Notes: generated by a model not told the origin, from the sequence alone. Positions 14,900 to 25,153 are shown, counted from the stretch's first letter. The stretch: 64,000 nucleotides of DNA from Candidatus Hydrogenedentota bacterium (GCA_016791475.1 JAEUWI010000020.1:1-64000); one strand, 5' to 3'. Program-made: numbers and translations.

Positions 14900-16672
14900 A
14901 TGCTACGGGTTTTAGGCTTCCTATCCCTGATGATCCTGGCGCTGAACGGCGCCGTTGCCCAGGAGCCTGCGGTGGAGTCCTCTCCCGTGCCCGCGGAAAA
15001 CGCCCCTGCGGGCGAGACCGCCCCCACGATTCCCTCCTGGGCTGCCGATTCCACCGCCACATCCGTGGATGCCGCCCCTCCGGCTCCCGTTCACGAAGCA
15101 ACCGGCGAACCCTTTGTGGTCATCTGCCGTATCGAAGAAGAAATCGACGAGGGTGTGGCTGTCATCGTTGAGCGGGCGGTGCGCGAAGCCGAAAACGCAT
15201 CCGCGCTGCTGTTCGTCATCAACACCCCCGGCGGCCGCGTGGATTCCGCCATCGAAATAACCTCCAGCATCATGTCCGTGAAGTGCCCCACCATCGCCTT
15301 TATTGAAGGCATGGGCGCCATCTCGGCGGGTGCGCTGATCAGCTATTCCTGCGACTATATCTACATGGCCGAAGGATCCAACATCGGCGCGTCCACCCCC
15401 ATCATGCCCGGCGTGGAGACCACCGCGGAGATGGACGAGAAGTCCAATTCCTTCGTTCGCGGCAAGTACCGCGCCCTGGGCGAGGCCAACGGCCACGACC
15501 CTATCCTGGGTGAGGCCATGGTGGACCGTAACATGGAAGTGCGGGCCTACCGCAATCCCGACGGCACCTATCGCATCTTTGAAGTGGACGCCGGAAAATC
15601 CGAAATCGCCCGCGAACAGAACAAGGACGCCCTCGACGTAATACTTGATTCCATTACCGAAGGCAACGGTGAAGGCGCCGAGGATATTAAGAAGGTACTC
15701 CGCGATGTACTGGACGTTCCCGCGCCTGAGGGGACGCCGGAAACAGCGCCCGAGCCCGGCTCGCCGGATGAGGACTACCGCGCCCTGCTCAACGCCAACA
15801 CGGAGCTGGTGAGCGCCCGGGGCGAACTGCTCACCATGACTTCGAATGAGGCCGTGCACTTTGGCCTGGCAAAAAGCATTACGACCGATATCGATGACAC
15901 CCTGCGCGAGCACCTGCTGGGCAGCGTGGATCGCCTCGAAATCATTCCCACGTGGGAAGAGGCGCTCTTCGCTTTCCTGACCAGCCCCACCATTGCCGGG
16001 TTACTGCTGATGGCCGGACTGGGCAGTATCTATGTGGAAGTCCGCACGCCCGGTTTCGGCGGCGCGGGCATCCTCGGCGCGGCGTGTCTGGCGTTGTTCT
16101 TCGGGTCCCACATGGTTATCGGCATGGCCGACTGGATCGATCTCGCCCTGATTGTCGCGGGATTCCTGCTCATCCTTGCCGAGGTGTTTCTGTTGCCCGG
16201 ATTCGGCCTCGCCGGCGTGGCCGGATTCGCCTGTCTGCTGGGCGGTTGTTACCTGGCCCTCGTCAAGGCGCCCATGCCCGAGTTTTCCTGGGAGTTCGCC
16301 GCCACGCATCAGGCCCTGTACACCCTGTGCGTGGGCATGTTCAGCTTCATCGGGTTCGTCCTGGTCTCGGGCTTTATCCTGCCCTACACTCCGCTGGGCA
16401 ACGCCATGATTCTGGGTACCGCCCTCGATTCGGAAGCGGGCTATACCTCCCAGTCCGACGAGGCCACCCAGGCCATTGCCGGTTTGCGCGGCGTGGCGGC
16501 CACCAAATTGCGCCCGGCGGGCAAGGGGCGCTTCGGCGATCAAAAGCTCGACGTGGTCACCCGGGGCGAATTCCTGGACGAAGGCACCCCTATTGTCATC
16601 CTCTCCTCCGACGGAAACCGCATCGTGGTCTCCCAGGCGGAGGAGCCCCTGAACGGCTGGCGGACCGACTGA
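14900..16672 (+). CDS. Long-form NfeD: membrane-bound ClpP-class serine protease
   Basis: A 590-aa protein: signal peptide (1-20), a Pro/Ala-rich linker, a ClpP/SppA-like protease domain (about 72-330), four to five membrane segments (about 355-515) and a C-terminal NfeD OB-fold (about 525-590). The likely nucleophile is Ser142 in GAISAGALIS; the partner lysine is in the region of Lys189. INTPGGRVDSA at 107-117 is the oxyanion-loop motif. Homologues cleave the C-terminal tail of stomatins or flotillins. ATG at 14900 follows GAGAGGA. It heads an operon with a short NfeD and FloA. Confidence 0.88.
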   Translation: MLRVLGFLSLMILALNGAVAQEPAVESSPVPAENAPAGETAPTIPSWAADSTATSVDAAPPAPVHEATGEPFVVICRIEEEIDEGVAVIVERAVREAENASALLFVINTPGGRVDSAIEITSSIMSVKCPTIAFIEGMGAISAGALISYSCDYIYMAEGSNIGASTPIMPGVETTAEMDEKSNSFVRGKYRALGEANGHDPILGEAMVDRNMEVRAYRNPDGTYRIFEVDAGKSEIAREQNKDALDVILDSITEGNGEGAEDIKKVLRDVLDVPAPEGTPETAPEPGSPDEDYRALLNANTELVSARGELLTMTSNEAVHFGLAKSITTDIDDTLREHLLGSVDRLEIIPTWEEALFAFLTSPTIAGLLLMAGLGSIYVEVRTPGFGGAGILGAACLALFFGSHMVIGMADWIDLALIVAGFLLILAEVFLLPGFGLAGVAGFACLLGGCYLALVKAPMPEFSWEFAATHQALYTLCVGMFSFIGFVLVSGFILPYTPLGNAMILGTALDSEAGYTSQSDEATQAIAGLRGVAATKLRPAGKGRFGDQKLDVVTRGEFLDEGTPIVILSSDGNRIVVSQAEEPLNGWRTD

Positions 16673-16705
16673 CGGCCGCGCCCGCAAGGAAAGCTGGTTT
16701 ATCAC

Positions 16706-17011
16706 ATGCACGACTCACTGCTTCATATGCTGCGCGCCCTCTTGAAGGAAATGGACTATGTGCAATCCCAGGGCGCGGGATACTACAGTTGCTCACCCTT
16801 CGCAAAGCGCTTCAACAAGCTCGCCGCGGAGGCCGCGCGCAGTCTCGGCGAGGACAATTCGCTGATGCGCAGCTTCGAGCCCCTGGATGAAACCGACCCG
16901 AAAGACACGGCGGACAAAAGCAAGCGCCTGTTGGGAATCCGTATTGAAATTGGCCAATTGATCGCGCTGCTGGAATCGACCACGCCGCAAACCCGGGAGT
17001 CTGGAATCTGA
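16706..17011 (+). CDS. Small conserved-looking protein of unknown function
   Basis: A 101-aa soluble protein, predominantly helical, with no signal peptide or membrane segment. It starts with MHDSLLHMLRALLKEMDYV and ends in a TGA that overlaps the ATG of the next NfeD gene, so translation of the two is coupled. Placement inside the NfeD-FloA unit is the only clue to function; no family is recognised. Confidence 0.6.
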   Translation: MHDSLLHMLRALLKEMDYVQSQGAGYYSCSPFAKRFNKLAAEAARSLGEDNSLMRSFEPLDETDPKDTADKSKRLLGIRIEIGQLIALLESTTPQTRESGI

Positions 17012-17505
17012 TGTTCTGGCCGCTTTTCCTTTTCTTTCTGGGCATATCCCTGATCGTGCTCGAGTTTGTCCTTCCCGGCGTCGTCTGCGGCATCGGGGGT
17101 GTGGTGCTCCTCTGCATTTCCGCAGTTATGGGCATCGCCGCCTACCCCGACTATACCTTCATGATCATCATGGGCGAGTTCATGGGCGTGGCCATCGGCA
17201 TAGGGATTGGCCTGGTCCTCCTCTCCAAGACCAGCAGCGCCACCGGTCTTGCCCTGGGCACCAGCCTCTCGGAAGAGTCCGGCTACGTCAACCTGCCGTC
17301 CAACACCGGCCTCGTAGGGCGGCGCGGCCTCGTCATGACCGCCCTGCGGCCCTCCGGCACCATTGTGGTGGACGGCGAGCGTCACGACGCCGTGTCCGAT
17401 GGCGACTTCATCAATGAGGGTGAAACGGTCCGGGTTACGGAAGTGCACGGCAACCGTGTGGTCGTCGAGCGATGCGATGGTATCGGCGCCGAATTGAATG
17501 CATAA
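17011..17505 (+). CDS. Short-form NfeD family membrane protein
   Basis: A 164-aa protein with three hydrophobic segments in the first 75 residues and a C-terminal OB-fold (about 90-160) carrying GLVGRRGLVMTALRPSGTI and the closing NRVVVE strand. It lacks the protease domain. Short NfeD proteins bind flotillin-type SPFH proteins, and floA follows 166 bp downstream. The start codon overlaps the previous stop. Confidence 0.88.
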   Translation: MFWPLFLFFLGISLIVLEFVLPGVVCGIGGVVLLCISAVMGIAAYPDYTFMIIMGEFMGVAIGIGIGLVLLSKTSSATGLALGTSLSEESGYVNLPSNTGLVGRRGLVMTALRPSGTIVVDGERHDAVSDGDFINEGETVRVTEVHGNRVVVERCDGIGAELNA

Positions 17506-17671
17506 CACGTCCGGGTGCGGGTTTGGGCCCGCGTCCGGTTTGTCCACGCCCCGGAGCGCGCTCGGCGCCCACTCTGAAGTGTGGATTTGAGCAGATAGAA
17601 CGGCGTGCCGCCGCGCAGGGAGAACGTGGGTTTTCCGGCGTATGGCGGCGCCAAGGGAAAGGAAGAATACC

Positions 17672-18670
17672 GTGGGTGACTATCTCTGGATTGTGTTTAT
17701 TGTCGGAGGCATCGTGTGCCTCATTCTGGCGGGCGTGCTGTTCAGCTTCCTGTCGCTCTGGATCCAGGCGCTCGCCTCGGGCGCCAAGGTCAGTATGCCG
17801 AGTCTGGTCTTCATGAAGCTGCGGAAAATCCGGCCCCAGACCATCGTCTACAGTCGAATCAACGCCGTGAAGGCCGGTATCAACCTCGGGGTAAACGAGC
17901 TTGAAGCCCACTACCTCGCCGGCGGCAACGTCCAGCGCGTGGTGGCCGCCCTTATCGCCGCGAACAAGGCCAACATTCCCCTCTCCTTCCAGCAGGCGAC
18001 GGCCATCGACCTGGCGGGTCGCGACGTGCTTGACGCAGTGAAGACCTCCGTAAACCCGAAGGTCATCGACTGCCCCGATCCCACCCGGGGCACGGACACC
18101 GTGGCCGCCGTGGCCATGGACGGTATCCAGCTCAAGGCCAAGGCCCGCGTGACCGTGCGCACGAACATCAACCGCCTGGTGGGCGGCGCCACGGAAGCCA
18201 CCATCATCGCCCGCGTGGGTGAAGGTATCGTGACGACCATCGGCTCCTCCGAAACGCACAAGAAGGTGCTCGAAAACCCCGACATGATCTCCAAGACCGT
18301 GCTCGCGCGCGGCCTGGACGCCGGTACCGCCTTCGAAATTCTCTCCATCGACATCGCCGATATCGACGTGGGCGAGAACATCGGCGCCCACCTGCAGATC
18401 AAGCAGGCCGAAGCCGACAAGCAGATCGCCCAGGCCCGCGCCGAAGAGCGCCGCGCCATGGCGAAGGCCCGCGAAGCGGAAATGCAGGCCCAGGTAATCG
18501 AGATGCAGGCGAAAGTGGTCGAGGCCGAATCCGAAGTGCCCCGCGCCATGGCGGAAGCCTTCCGCAGCGGCAATCTCGGCATCATGGACTATTACAAGAT
18601 GAAAAACGTGATGGCCGATACCGACATGCGCGCTTCCATCGCCAAGACGGACGACGACACGAAGAAATAG
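17672..18670 (+). CDS. floA: Flotillin-like protein FloA
   Basis: A 332-aa SPFH-domain scaffold protein, the usual FloA length (about 331). It has an N-terminal membrane hairpin (about 5-28), the FloA-specific segment [20 protein letters not shown], the PHB/SPFH core, and a long Ala/Glu-rich coiled coil (about 245-300) with repeated [15 protein letters not shown]-type heptads. It organises membrane microdomains. The GTG at 17672 with GGAAAGGA upstream gives the family-typical N-terminus; an in-frame ATG 30 bp earlier lacks a ribosome site. Confidence 0.92.
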   Translation: MGDYLWIVFIVGGIVCLILAGVLFSFLSLWIQALASGAKVSMPSLVFMKLRKIRPQTIVYSRINAVKAGINLGVNELEAHYLAGGNVQRVVAALIAANKANIPLSFQQATAIDLAGRDVLDAVKTSVNPKVIDCPDPTRGTDTVAAVAMDGIQLKAKARVTVRTNINRLVGGATEATIIARVGEGIVTTIGSSETHKKVLENPDMISKTVLARGLDAGTAFEILSIDIADIDVGENIGAHLQIKQAEADKQIAQARAEERRAMAKAREAEMQAQVIEMQAKVVEAESEVPRAMAEAFRSGNLGIMDYYKMKNVMADTDMRASIAKTDDDTKK

Positions 18671-18732
18671 GAGCCGCTCGGCGCACACGCCCCAGGGCGA
18701 ATGCGCCACCGTACCCAGGGCCAGAGGTAAGA

Positions 18733-18808
18733 CCTGCAGGGACGGTAGAGACAATAGCGACAACAGGATTTGAATCCCCTGCCGTCTCTGAAGTCCCTGC
18801 CGTCCCTG
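18733..18808. repeat. Inverted pair of degenerate period-9 arrays (AGGGACRRC)
   Basis: The left arm 18733-18767 reads as 9-mers AGGGACGGT, AGAGACAAT, AGCGACAAC. The right arm 18778-18808 carries the complementary series CTGCCGTCT, CTGAAGTCC, CTGCCGTCC. The pair could form a long imperfect hairpin in the floA 3' region. A related pair lies at 25154-25226. Confidence 0.6.
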
Positions 18809-18858
18809 AAAACGGGGCAAGGGTCTCAGGCATTGTTCAGAATTCCCCAACCCAAGGG

Positions 18859-19566
18859 ATGGTAATTCCAGTGGAAGAATTCATCGGGTTAATCATATTC
18901 GGCATCATCGCCGCCATCAGCGGCCTGGCCAAGCTCCAGGAGCAGCGCAAGGAAGAAGAAGCGCGCAAGCAGCGGGCCAATCGACCGAGTGTGGACGAAC
19001 TCCCGGAGGCTACTCGCCGCATGCTCTATGGCGACGGCGGCCCCCCCGTGGCCCGTCGCCGGGGCGAGGGTCCGCCGCCGCCGCCCGTAGCCGTACCCCG
19101 CGCCGAAGCGCCTCGCCCGGCACCCCAGCGTCGCCCCGTGCCCCCGCGCCAGCAGACTGCCCCCGCGGGTCCACCCTGGCAACAACCGCCTCAGCAGCCC
19201 GCGCCCCAGCGCCAGGCCCCCCCGCGGCAGCAGGCTCCTTCCGCACCGCGCCCTGTCGCCCAGCCCCTGCCCCAGCGGCAAGACTGGCGGGAAGCGTCGC
19301 CAATGCCCCAGGCTCGCGAGCGCCGACCGGACTACCGCGAGTCTTCGGTCGTTTCGAGCGAGCATTCCCGGGAGCAAGCCCGGTCCGCCGAGGAAATCAT
19401 TCGCGAAGAAGAACGCGCTCGCGGCGGCAGCGCGCCGAAGCCCGCCAAGTCGTCCACGCGCATGAGCCAGGCCCAATTGTTCCGTAGTCTGGCGCGCAAT
19501 AAGAACGCATTGCGTGCCAGCATGATCACCATGGAAGTCATGGGACCGCCCAAGGGCCTCCGTTAG
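18859..19566 (+). CDS. Membrane-anchored Pro/Gln-rich protein
   Basis: A 235-aa protein with one N-terminal membrane segment (about 4-22), a charged stretch, and a low-complexity Pro/Gln/Arg region (about 62-150). A more ordered basic C-terminus contains SQAQLFRSLARNKNALRASMI. The layout suggests a single-pass protein facing the cytoplasm or a flotillin-associated factor; this is inferred only from its place downstream of floA. The ATG at 18859 lies after AAGGG. Family not recognised. Confidence 0.65.
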   Translation: MVIPVEEFIGLIIFGIIAAISGLAKLQEQRKEEEARKQRANRPSVDELPEATRRMLYGDGGPPVARRRGEGPPPPPVAVPRAEAPRPAPQRRPVPPRQQTAPAGPPWQQPPQQPAPQRQAPPRQQAPSAPRPVAQPLPQRQDWREASPMPQARERRPDYRESSVVSSEHSREQARSAEEIIREEERARGGSAPKPAKSSTRMSQAQLFRSLARNKNALRASMITMEVMGPPKGLR

Positions 19567-19595
19567 GCCCGGTCGCCCTCCAACCAACGACGTAC

Positions 19596-19635
19596 ACACC
19601 GCGAGTCCCGCCCGAGCGGATGGGATTCGCGGTGT
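19596..19635 (+). terminator. Strong hairpin after the floA gene cluster
   Basis: ACACCGCGAGTCCC and GGGATTCGCGGTGT form a 14-bp stem with one G-T pair and a 12-nt loop, 30 bp after the stop. Only TTTC follows, so termination may be weak or Rho-assisted. Confidence 0.6.
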
Positions 19636-20021
19636 TTCGCTGAAGGGCAAGGTCAACGCCCCTTTTGAGGGGCGTCGGCCGACATCAGCCTCCACGGTGC
19701 GTGCCCGCGTCCCTCGACCGCGCCGGTCCGCCACGGTGATGGGTTTGCGTAAAGGCATCGTTGCTTAAATACAACTTTACGAGATTAGAAGTCGCCATTT
19801 CTCCTCAGTTAACAGGGTATTGCGTTTTTGTGCGATTCGATCTATGCTTGACCCCAGATTGACCTGAAAACAGGCGATGGCAGCAGACCAGGGTCGTTGG
19901 GGAATGACCAGATCGGAGAGGAGGTGTGACGCGCTGGCCTAACCAACTTTCAGGGCAACCTCGAAGTGCTCTATCTCATCAGCCGAATTCATACTTACCG
20001 ATAATTAAGGATCGTAACCTC
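19636..20021. other. Gene-free stretch upstream of the pseudopilin
   Basis: In these 386 bp I see no convincing gene, RNA or repeat. The second half is relatively AT-rich and probably carries the pseudopilin promoter, but no well-spaced -35/-10 pair stands out. Confidence 0.5.
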
Positions 20022-20999
20022 ATGAAAAGAAAAGGCTTTACCCTGATCGAGCTGCTGGTGGTCATCGCCATCATCGGCATCCTCGCCGCCATCCTGCTGC
20101 CGGCGCTCGCCCGCGCGCGGGAAGCGGCGCGTCGCGCCAGTTGCCAGAACAACCTCAAGCAGTGGGGCCTGGTGTACAAAATGTTCGCCAATGAATCCAA
20201 AGGACAGGTCTGGCCCTCGCGCGGTCCGGATTATCGCGATCCCGCGTCCGGCACCTATGACGGTCCCAACGGCTGGGAAATTGCTCCGGAATACCTCACG
20301 GACGCCAACATCTACTGGTGCCCCTCCGATGCGGAATCTGATGGCACCGGTGATCGCCAGGGTCAGTCGCTGGACCGCTATATGAGCACCTGCACGCACC
20401 AGGAGCCTGGAATTCCCGGCCCCGCGGTTGGTCAGAAGTTCGTCCGTCTGCCCGTTTTCAGCTACGTCTATTACGGGTATTCTCTCACCTGGAATCAGGC
20501 CGATCCCGGGCTGACGGCCGGCACCGGCACCATCTGGGGCGCGTTCCCCGGATCGCTCAATGGTTTCTGGCTGACCACCGTGCAGTTCAACGCCTCCCAG
20601 CCCGCCTGGGCCAACTGGACCAAGGGCGGTCACCTGAGCGACATCAGCAACATCAAGTTTGAAGACGGCACCACGGGCACGGTCAATCGCCTCCGCGAGG
20701 GTGTTGAGCGCTTCTCCATCACGGACATCAACAATCCGGGCGCCTCGGCTACGGCCCAGTCGACCATGCCGGTCATGTGGGATACAACGATCGCCTACAG
20801 TCCCGCCTACAAAGTCGTGCTTGACGCCGTGGGCGCGGGCGCGGATTACAACCCCAGCGTGGTCGTGGACAATTTCAGCCACGTTCCCGGCGGCGCGAAC
20901 ATTCTCTTCATGGATGGTCACGCGGAATTCGTGAAGTATCCTTCCGATAAGATGTGGCCCGTCAGCAAGAAAGCCAAGGACGCTGGCGCCTACACCTGA
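20022..20999 (+). CDS. DUF1559-type pseudopilin with N-terminal methylation motif and H-X9-DG domain
   Basis: A 325-aa type II secretion-like pseudopilin. The prepilin peptidase site is G5/F6 in [15 protein letters not shown], with Glu10 as the conserved Glu5 of the mature protein, followed by a hydrophobic helix (6-27). The body is strand-rich and ends with [11 protein letters not shown] (about 300-310), the processing-associated H-X9-DG region typical of the large paralogous families in planctomycete-like bacteria. The ATG at 20022 has AAGGA ten bases upstream. It is monocistronic, with a strong terminator following. Confidence 0.92.
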   Translation: MKRKGFTLIELLVVIAIIGILAAILLPALARAREAARRASCQNNLKQWGLVYKMFANESKGQVWPSRGPDYRDPASGTYDGPNGWEIAPEYLTDANIYWCPSDAESDGTGDRQGQSLDRYMSTCTHQEPGIPGPAVGQKFVRLPVFSYVYYGYSLTWNQADPGLTAGTGTIWGAFPGSLNGFWLTTVQFNASQPAWANWTKGGHLSDISNIKFEDGTTGTVNRLREGVERFSITDINNPGASATAQSTMPVMWDTTIAYSPAYKVVLDAVGAGADYNPSVVVDNFSHVPGGANILFMDGHAEFVKYPSDKMWPVSKKAKDAGAYT

Positions 21000-21017
21000 T
21001 AGTTGTCCCGTCATCCC

Positions 21018-21051
21018 GGCCAGCGCCCCACCGCGGGGCGCTGGCCTTTTT
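21018..21051 (+). terminator. Rho-independent terminator of the pseudopilin gene
   Basis: GGCCAGCGCCCC and GGGGCGCTGGCC form a perfect 12-bp stem with a 5-nt loop, followed by TTTTT, 18 bp after the stop codon. Confidence 0.95.
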
Positions 21052-21157
21052 GCTGTGCGTCGACAACTTGCCGCGCAAGTCTTTGAAATGGTAGGCTTTG
21101 TGTCCTGTGGGCCGCATTCCGCGTCGCCCTGATTCGGCTTGAAGTGAGGTAGTCCCC

Positions 21158-21880
21158 GTGTCCCAGGAGAAGTCCGAGGCCCATGTGCTTCGTGCGGTCG
21201 ACTTCAGCGAAACGAGCCGGATCGTGACCTTTCTGACACCGGAGCGCGGCCAGTTGGCCTGCATTGCAAAAGGCGTGCGACGAAAGAACAGTCCCCTCGC
21301 CTCGGTGCTGGGCACCATGAATCGGGTGGAGCTGGTGTATTACTGGAAAGAGGGGCGTTCCGTGCAGACCTTGGGGGAGGCCAGCCTGCTGGAGCCCTTT
21401 GCGCGGATCAAGTCCGATCTGGAGCGGGGGGCCTACGCGGCCTTCCCCCTGGAAATCGCCCTCAAGGTTGCCCATGAGAATGAACCCTGCCGGACCTTCT
21501 ACGACGCCCTTTCCCATGGTCTTTACAGCCTGAACGCCTGGGATGGCCCCGCCCGCGACCACTGCTGCTGGCAGGCCGCCCGACTCCTGGCGGCGGCGGG
21601 ATTCACGCCCGAGCTCTTCGAATGTGTGCAATGCGGGCGTGAAATAGGCGATAATTGCGGCTTCGACTTCGGCGCGGGTGTCGTCTGCGGCGCGTGTACG
21701 CCGGATCGCCGCATCGACCGGGACATCCTGGGCGATCTGCGATCGGTCTTTGCGATGGAGTCGTCCTGTCCGCCCCTGGCCTCGGCGGCGATTTCCTTCC
21801 GGATCATTCGCACCTTCGCGATACGCCAGACGGAAACCGACTACCGGAGCCTGCGCGTGCTGGACGACATGTTCGTCTAG
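21158..21880 (+). CDS. recO: DNA repair protein RecO
   Basis: A 240-aa RecFOR-pathway mediator that helps load RecA on SSB-coated DNA. An N-terminal OB-fold (about 8-80) contains SETSRIVTFLTPERGQL. The C-terminal helical domain includes a zinc site with Cys156, Cys159, Cys177 and Cys180. Length fits the family. The start is a GTG with GAGGT eight bases upstream. It leads a probable operon with the GNAT and lepA genes. Confidence 0.92.
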   Translation: MSQEKSEAHVLRAVDFSETSRIVTFLTPERGQLACIAKGVRRKNSPLASVLGTMNRVELVYYWKEGRSVQTLGEASLLEPFARIKSDLERGAYAAFPLEIALKVAHENEPCRTFYDALSHGLYSLNAWDGPARDHCCWQAARLLAAAGFTPELFECVQCGREIGDNCGFDFGAGVVCGACTPDRRIDRDILGDLRSVFAMESSCPPLASAAISFRIIRTFAIRQTETDYRSLRVLDDMFV

Positions 21881-21936
21881 CGCCCGGACGGTCCATGGCA
21901 GCGCATATGAAAGGCAGCCGCCCGTCGGGGCGTTCG

Positions 21937-22407
21937 ATGATAACACTGGAGCCCTTGTCCGAGAAGAATTTTGTGGCGGCGACGAAGCTGGAGGTGTCCT
22001 TCGATCAGGCGGGCTTCGTGGCGCCGAACGTGTTCACCATCGCGGAGTCGAAGGTGTTTAACTACCTCATGCCCCGGGTGCTTCGCCGCGGAAGGAAAGC
22101 CATCGGCTTCGCCCTCTACGGGCAGGATCCGGAGACGGAGCGCTACCACATACTCCGGCTGATGATAGGCGCGTCCTATCAGGGCCGGGGATTTGGCCGC
22201 GAGGCCGTGCGCCTGCTGGTGTCGGAAATCCAGGCGAGAAACGGCGGGTCCTGTCCCGTGTACCTCGGCGTGGCGCCCGGCAACGGGCGCGCGATCCGGC
22301 TCTACGAGGGCATGGGCTTTGAGGCGACGGGCGAAGTGGACGGGGGCGAAGTAGTTTATCGACTGAATGAAACGAAGGCCGCGCGGATGAGCGGCCGCGA
22401 AGCTTAA
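21937..22407 (+). CDS. GNAT N-acetyltransferase, polyamine acetyltransferase-like
   Basis: A 156-aa enzyme. The acetyl-CoA loop YQGRGFGREA (about 75-84) is the GNAT R/Q-x-x-G-x-G/A motif. The N-terminal LEPLSEKNFVAATKLEVS...FVAPN pattern resembles the BltD/spermidine-acetyltransferase branch. It transfers acetyl from acetyl-CoA to an amine; the exact substrate is not determined. Start choice is uncertain: ATG codons at 21895 and 21907 would add 14 or 10 residues. Confidence 0.82.
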   Translation: MITLEPLSEKNFVAATKLEVSFDQAGFVAPNVFTIAESKVFNYLMPRVLRRGRKAIGFALYGQDPETERYHILRLMIGASYQGRGFGREAVRLLVSEIQARNGGSCPVYLGVAPGNGRAIRLYEGMGFEATGEVDGGEVVYRLNETKAARMSGREA

Positions 22408-22458
22408 CCGCGCCGGGCATTGGCCCGCGCTTGCCAGTTTTAACCGAAGGCCCCTTTG

Positions 22459-24270
22459 ATGGCTCAATCGCACATTCGTAATTTCTGCATTATCGCCCAC
22501 ATCGACCACGGCAAGTCGACGCTCGCCGATCGCCTGCTCCAGTTTACGCACACCATCGAAGATCGCAAGCTCAAAGAGCAGACCCTCGACACGATGGATA
22601 TCGAGCGGGAGCGCGGCATCACGATCAAGTCGGTGGCGGTGCGCATGGAGTACACCGCCAAGAACGGCGAGACCTACATGCTCCACCTGATCGATACGCC
22701 GGGTCACGTGGACTTCGCGTACGAGGTCTCGCGCAGCCTGGCCGCCTGCGAGGGCGCGCTCCTCCTGGTGGACGCCGCCCAGGGCGTGGAGGCCCAGACC
22801 CTGGCCAACGCCTACAAGGCCGTGGACCAGAATCTGGAGATCATCCCCGTCATCAACAAAATCGACCTGCCCAGCGCCGATATCGAAAACGCGCGCCGCC
22901 AGATCGAGGACCTGATCGGCCTCGACTCCGACGAGGCCGTGCTGGCCAGCGCCAAGTCGGGCATTGGAACGCAAGACGTGCTCGAAGCGGTCGTCAACAA
23001 GATGCCCGCCCCCAAAGGCAACCCGGACGCGCCCCTGCGCGCGCTGATCTTCGACGCCTCCTACGACAGCTATCGCGGCGTGATCGTGTACATGCGCGTG
23101 GTGGACGGCAGCATCCGCAAGGGCCAGAAGGTGCAGTTGATGTCCACGGGCATCAAGTATGACGTGGCCGAGGTGGGCTGTTTCACGCCGGCCATACGCG
23201 CCCTCCCGACCCTCGAAGCCGGCGAAGTGGGCTATATGATCTGCAACATCAAGACGTTGCAGGACACCAAAGTGGGCGATACCGTCACCGATGGTCACAA
23301 GCCCGCCGCGGAAGCGCTGCCGGGCTACGAGGAAGTGAAGCCCGTCGTGTTCTGCGGCATGTACCCCGCCATCGCCACGGACTACAACGAGCTCCGGGAC
23401 GCCCTGGACAAGCTGAGCCTCAATGACGCTTCGTTCGACTATGTCGCGGACAGCTCCGACGCCCTCGGCCTGGGCTTTCGCCTGGGCTTCCTGGGCCTGC
23501 TCCACATGGAGATTATCCAGGAGCGCCTGGAACGCGAGTTCAATCTCACCCTCGTTTGCACCATGCCCAACGTGGCCTACCGCATTACCAAGACGGACGG
23601 CAGCGAGACGATCCTGGAGAAGGCCTCGCAGATGCCGCCCGCGGGCGAGATTCAATTGTGCGAGGAACCCTATATCGAAGCGGACATCATGTGTCCCACG
23701 GAATACCTCAGCACCGTCATCGACCTCTGCAAGAAAAAACGCGGCATCCATGTGCGCGTGGACTACATCGACGGCAACCGCTGCATGGCGGTCTATCAAA
23801 TGCCCCTTTCGGAAATCGTGGTGGACTTCTACGACAAACTCAAGTCCTACACCCGCGGCTATGGATCGCTGGATTACCGGATCATCGGCTATCGCCCCGG
23901 AAACCTCGTCAAACTCGACATTCTCTTGAACTCCGAATCGGTCGACGCCCTTTCGGTTATCGTCCACCGGGACAACGCGGTGACGGTGGGCAAGGCGCTG
24001 GCCTCCAAACTGCGCACCTTGATCCCGCGTCAGCAATACGAAGTGGCCATTCAGGCCGCCATCGGCGGCAAGATCATCGTGCGCGAGACCGTCAAGGCCA
24101 TGCGCAAGAACGTGACGGCCAAGTGCTACGGCGGCGATATCACCCGCAAGCGAAAACTGCTCGAAAAGCAGAAGGAAGGTAAGAAGCGCATGAAGCAAGT
24201 TGGAACCGTGGAAGTGCCCCAGGAGGCCTTCATGGCCCTCTTGCGCGTCAGCGAAGATTCGGACCGGTAA
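22459..24270 (+). CDS. lepA: Elongation factor 4 (LepA), ribosome-associated GTPase
   Basis: A 603-aa translational GTPase of normal LepA length. G1 AHIDHGKST (14-22), the switch motif RGITIKS, DTPGH and NKID are all intact. Domains II-V and the LepA-specific C-terminal domain (ending in [16 protein letters not shown]) are present. It acts on stalled ribosomes. The ATG at 22459 has GAAGG eight bases upstream. The next gene, a signal peptidase, begins 2 bp after its stop, repeating the widespread lepA-lepB order. Confidence 0.97.
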   Translation: MAQSHIRNFCIIAHIDHGKSTLADRLLQFTHTIEDRKLKEQTLDTMDIERERGITIKSVAVRMEYTAKNGETYMLHLIDTPGHVDFAYEVSRSLAACEGALLLVDAAQGVEAQTLANAYKAVDQNLEIIPVINKIDLPSADIENARRQIEDLIGLDSDEAVLASAKSGIGTQDVLEAVVNKMPAPKGNPDAPLRALIFDASYDSYRGVIVYMRVVDGSIRKGQKVQLMSTGIKYDVAEVGCFTPAIRALPTLEAGEVGYMICNIKTLQDTKVGDTVTDGHKPAAEALPGYEEVKPVVFCGMYPAIATDYNELRDALDKLSLNDASFDYVADSSDALGLGFRLGFLGLLHMEIIQERLEREFNLTLVCTMPNVAYRITKTDGSETILEKASQMPPAGEIQLCEEPYIEADIMCPTEYLSTVIDLCKKKRGIHVRVDYIDGNRCMAVYQMPLSEIVVDFYDKLKSYTRGYGSLDYRIIGYRPGNLVKLDILLNSESVDALSVIVHRDNAVTVGKALASKLRTLIPRQQYEVAIQAAIGGKIIVRETVKAMRKNVTAKCYGGDITRKRKLLEKQKEGKKRMKQVGTVEVPQEAFMALLRVSEDSDR

Positions 24271-24272
24271 CC

Positions 24273-25121
24273 ATGGCAGAAAAGACCGAGAATCCCGCTG
24301 CGGCTCCCGCCGAAGAAGCCCCGCGCCCCGGATGGTTGCGACAGATTCGCGAAATCGCCATTCTGCTCCTGGTCATCTTCACGATCAAGGCCTGCATCGT
24401 CGATCAATACAGCATTCCCTCCGGTTCCATGGAGCCCACGCTCCACGGCAACGAGAACATGTTTCTGGGCGATCGCGTGCTGACGAACAAGCTGCTGTTT
24501 GGGCCGCGCATCCCCTTCACCACCATCCGCCTCATGGACTGGTGGGAGCCGCAACGCTGGGACATCGTGGTGTTCAAACCCCCGGCGGGCGGGAGCGAGC
24601 ATCCGCGCCTGATCAAGCGCGTCGTGGGCCTGCCGGGCGAGCGCGTTCAGTTGAAGGATGGCAAATTGCTCATCAACGGCGAGGTGGTGCCCTTTGGCAA
24701 GACCATGCCGAAGGACTTCGAGGGGTACTGGGGCTATGCCGAGATTGAGCGGGCCTCCCGCCTGGCCCCCGAGCCCGAGGCGCGAGCCGCTTTTACGCAG
24801 ATGCTCCAGAAATATCCGCCCAAGTACGGCTGCCTGCCGGGCGATGAGTACCAGGTCGTGCCCGAGGGCCACTACTTCATGCTGGGCGACAACAGTCTCA
24901 ACAGCGTGGATGGCCGCATGTATGGATGGGTGCCCCGGGACCACCTCTATGGCCGCGCTTCGGCCGTGTTCTGGCCCATCGGCCACGCACGGGATTTCAC
25001 CGGCTTTTCCCACACCTGGTGGGGCAAGCTGCTCCTCTTCGGCATTCCCACGCTGATCGTCGGCTTTGAAGTCCGCCAGTGGCGAAAAGAGCGCGCGGAG
25101 AAGTTGGCGCGGGCGAAGTAG
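24273..25121 (+). CDS. lepB: Signal peptidase I
   Basis: A 282-aa S26-family membrane peptidase that removes signal peptides on the outer face of the inner membrane. One N-terminal membrane segment (about 27-43) is followed by SIPSGSMEPTL with nucleophile Ser52. The general base Lys115 lies in HPRLIKRVVGLPGE, and the box GDNSLNSVDGRMYG is intact. A C-terminal hydrophobic stretch follows (about 255-270). It is coupled to lepA and followed by a second signal peptidase gene. Confidence 0.95.
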   Translation: MAEKTENPAAAPAEEAPRPGWLRQIREIAILLLVIFTIKACIVDQYSIPSGSMEPTLHGNENMFLGDRVLTNKLLFGPRIPFTTIRLMDWWEPQRWDIVVFKPPAGGSEHPRLIKRVVGLPGERVQLKDGKLLINGEVVPFGKTMPKDFEGYWGYAEIERASRLAPEPEARAAFTQMLQKYPPKYGCLPGDEYQVVPEGHYFMLGDNSLNSVDGRMYGWVPRDHLYGRASAVFWPIGHARDFTGFSHTWWGKLLLFGIPTLIVGFEVRQWRKERAEKLARAK

Positions 25122-25153
25122 GGAAAAAGAATGGCGCGGGCACGGAGCTTACC

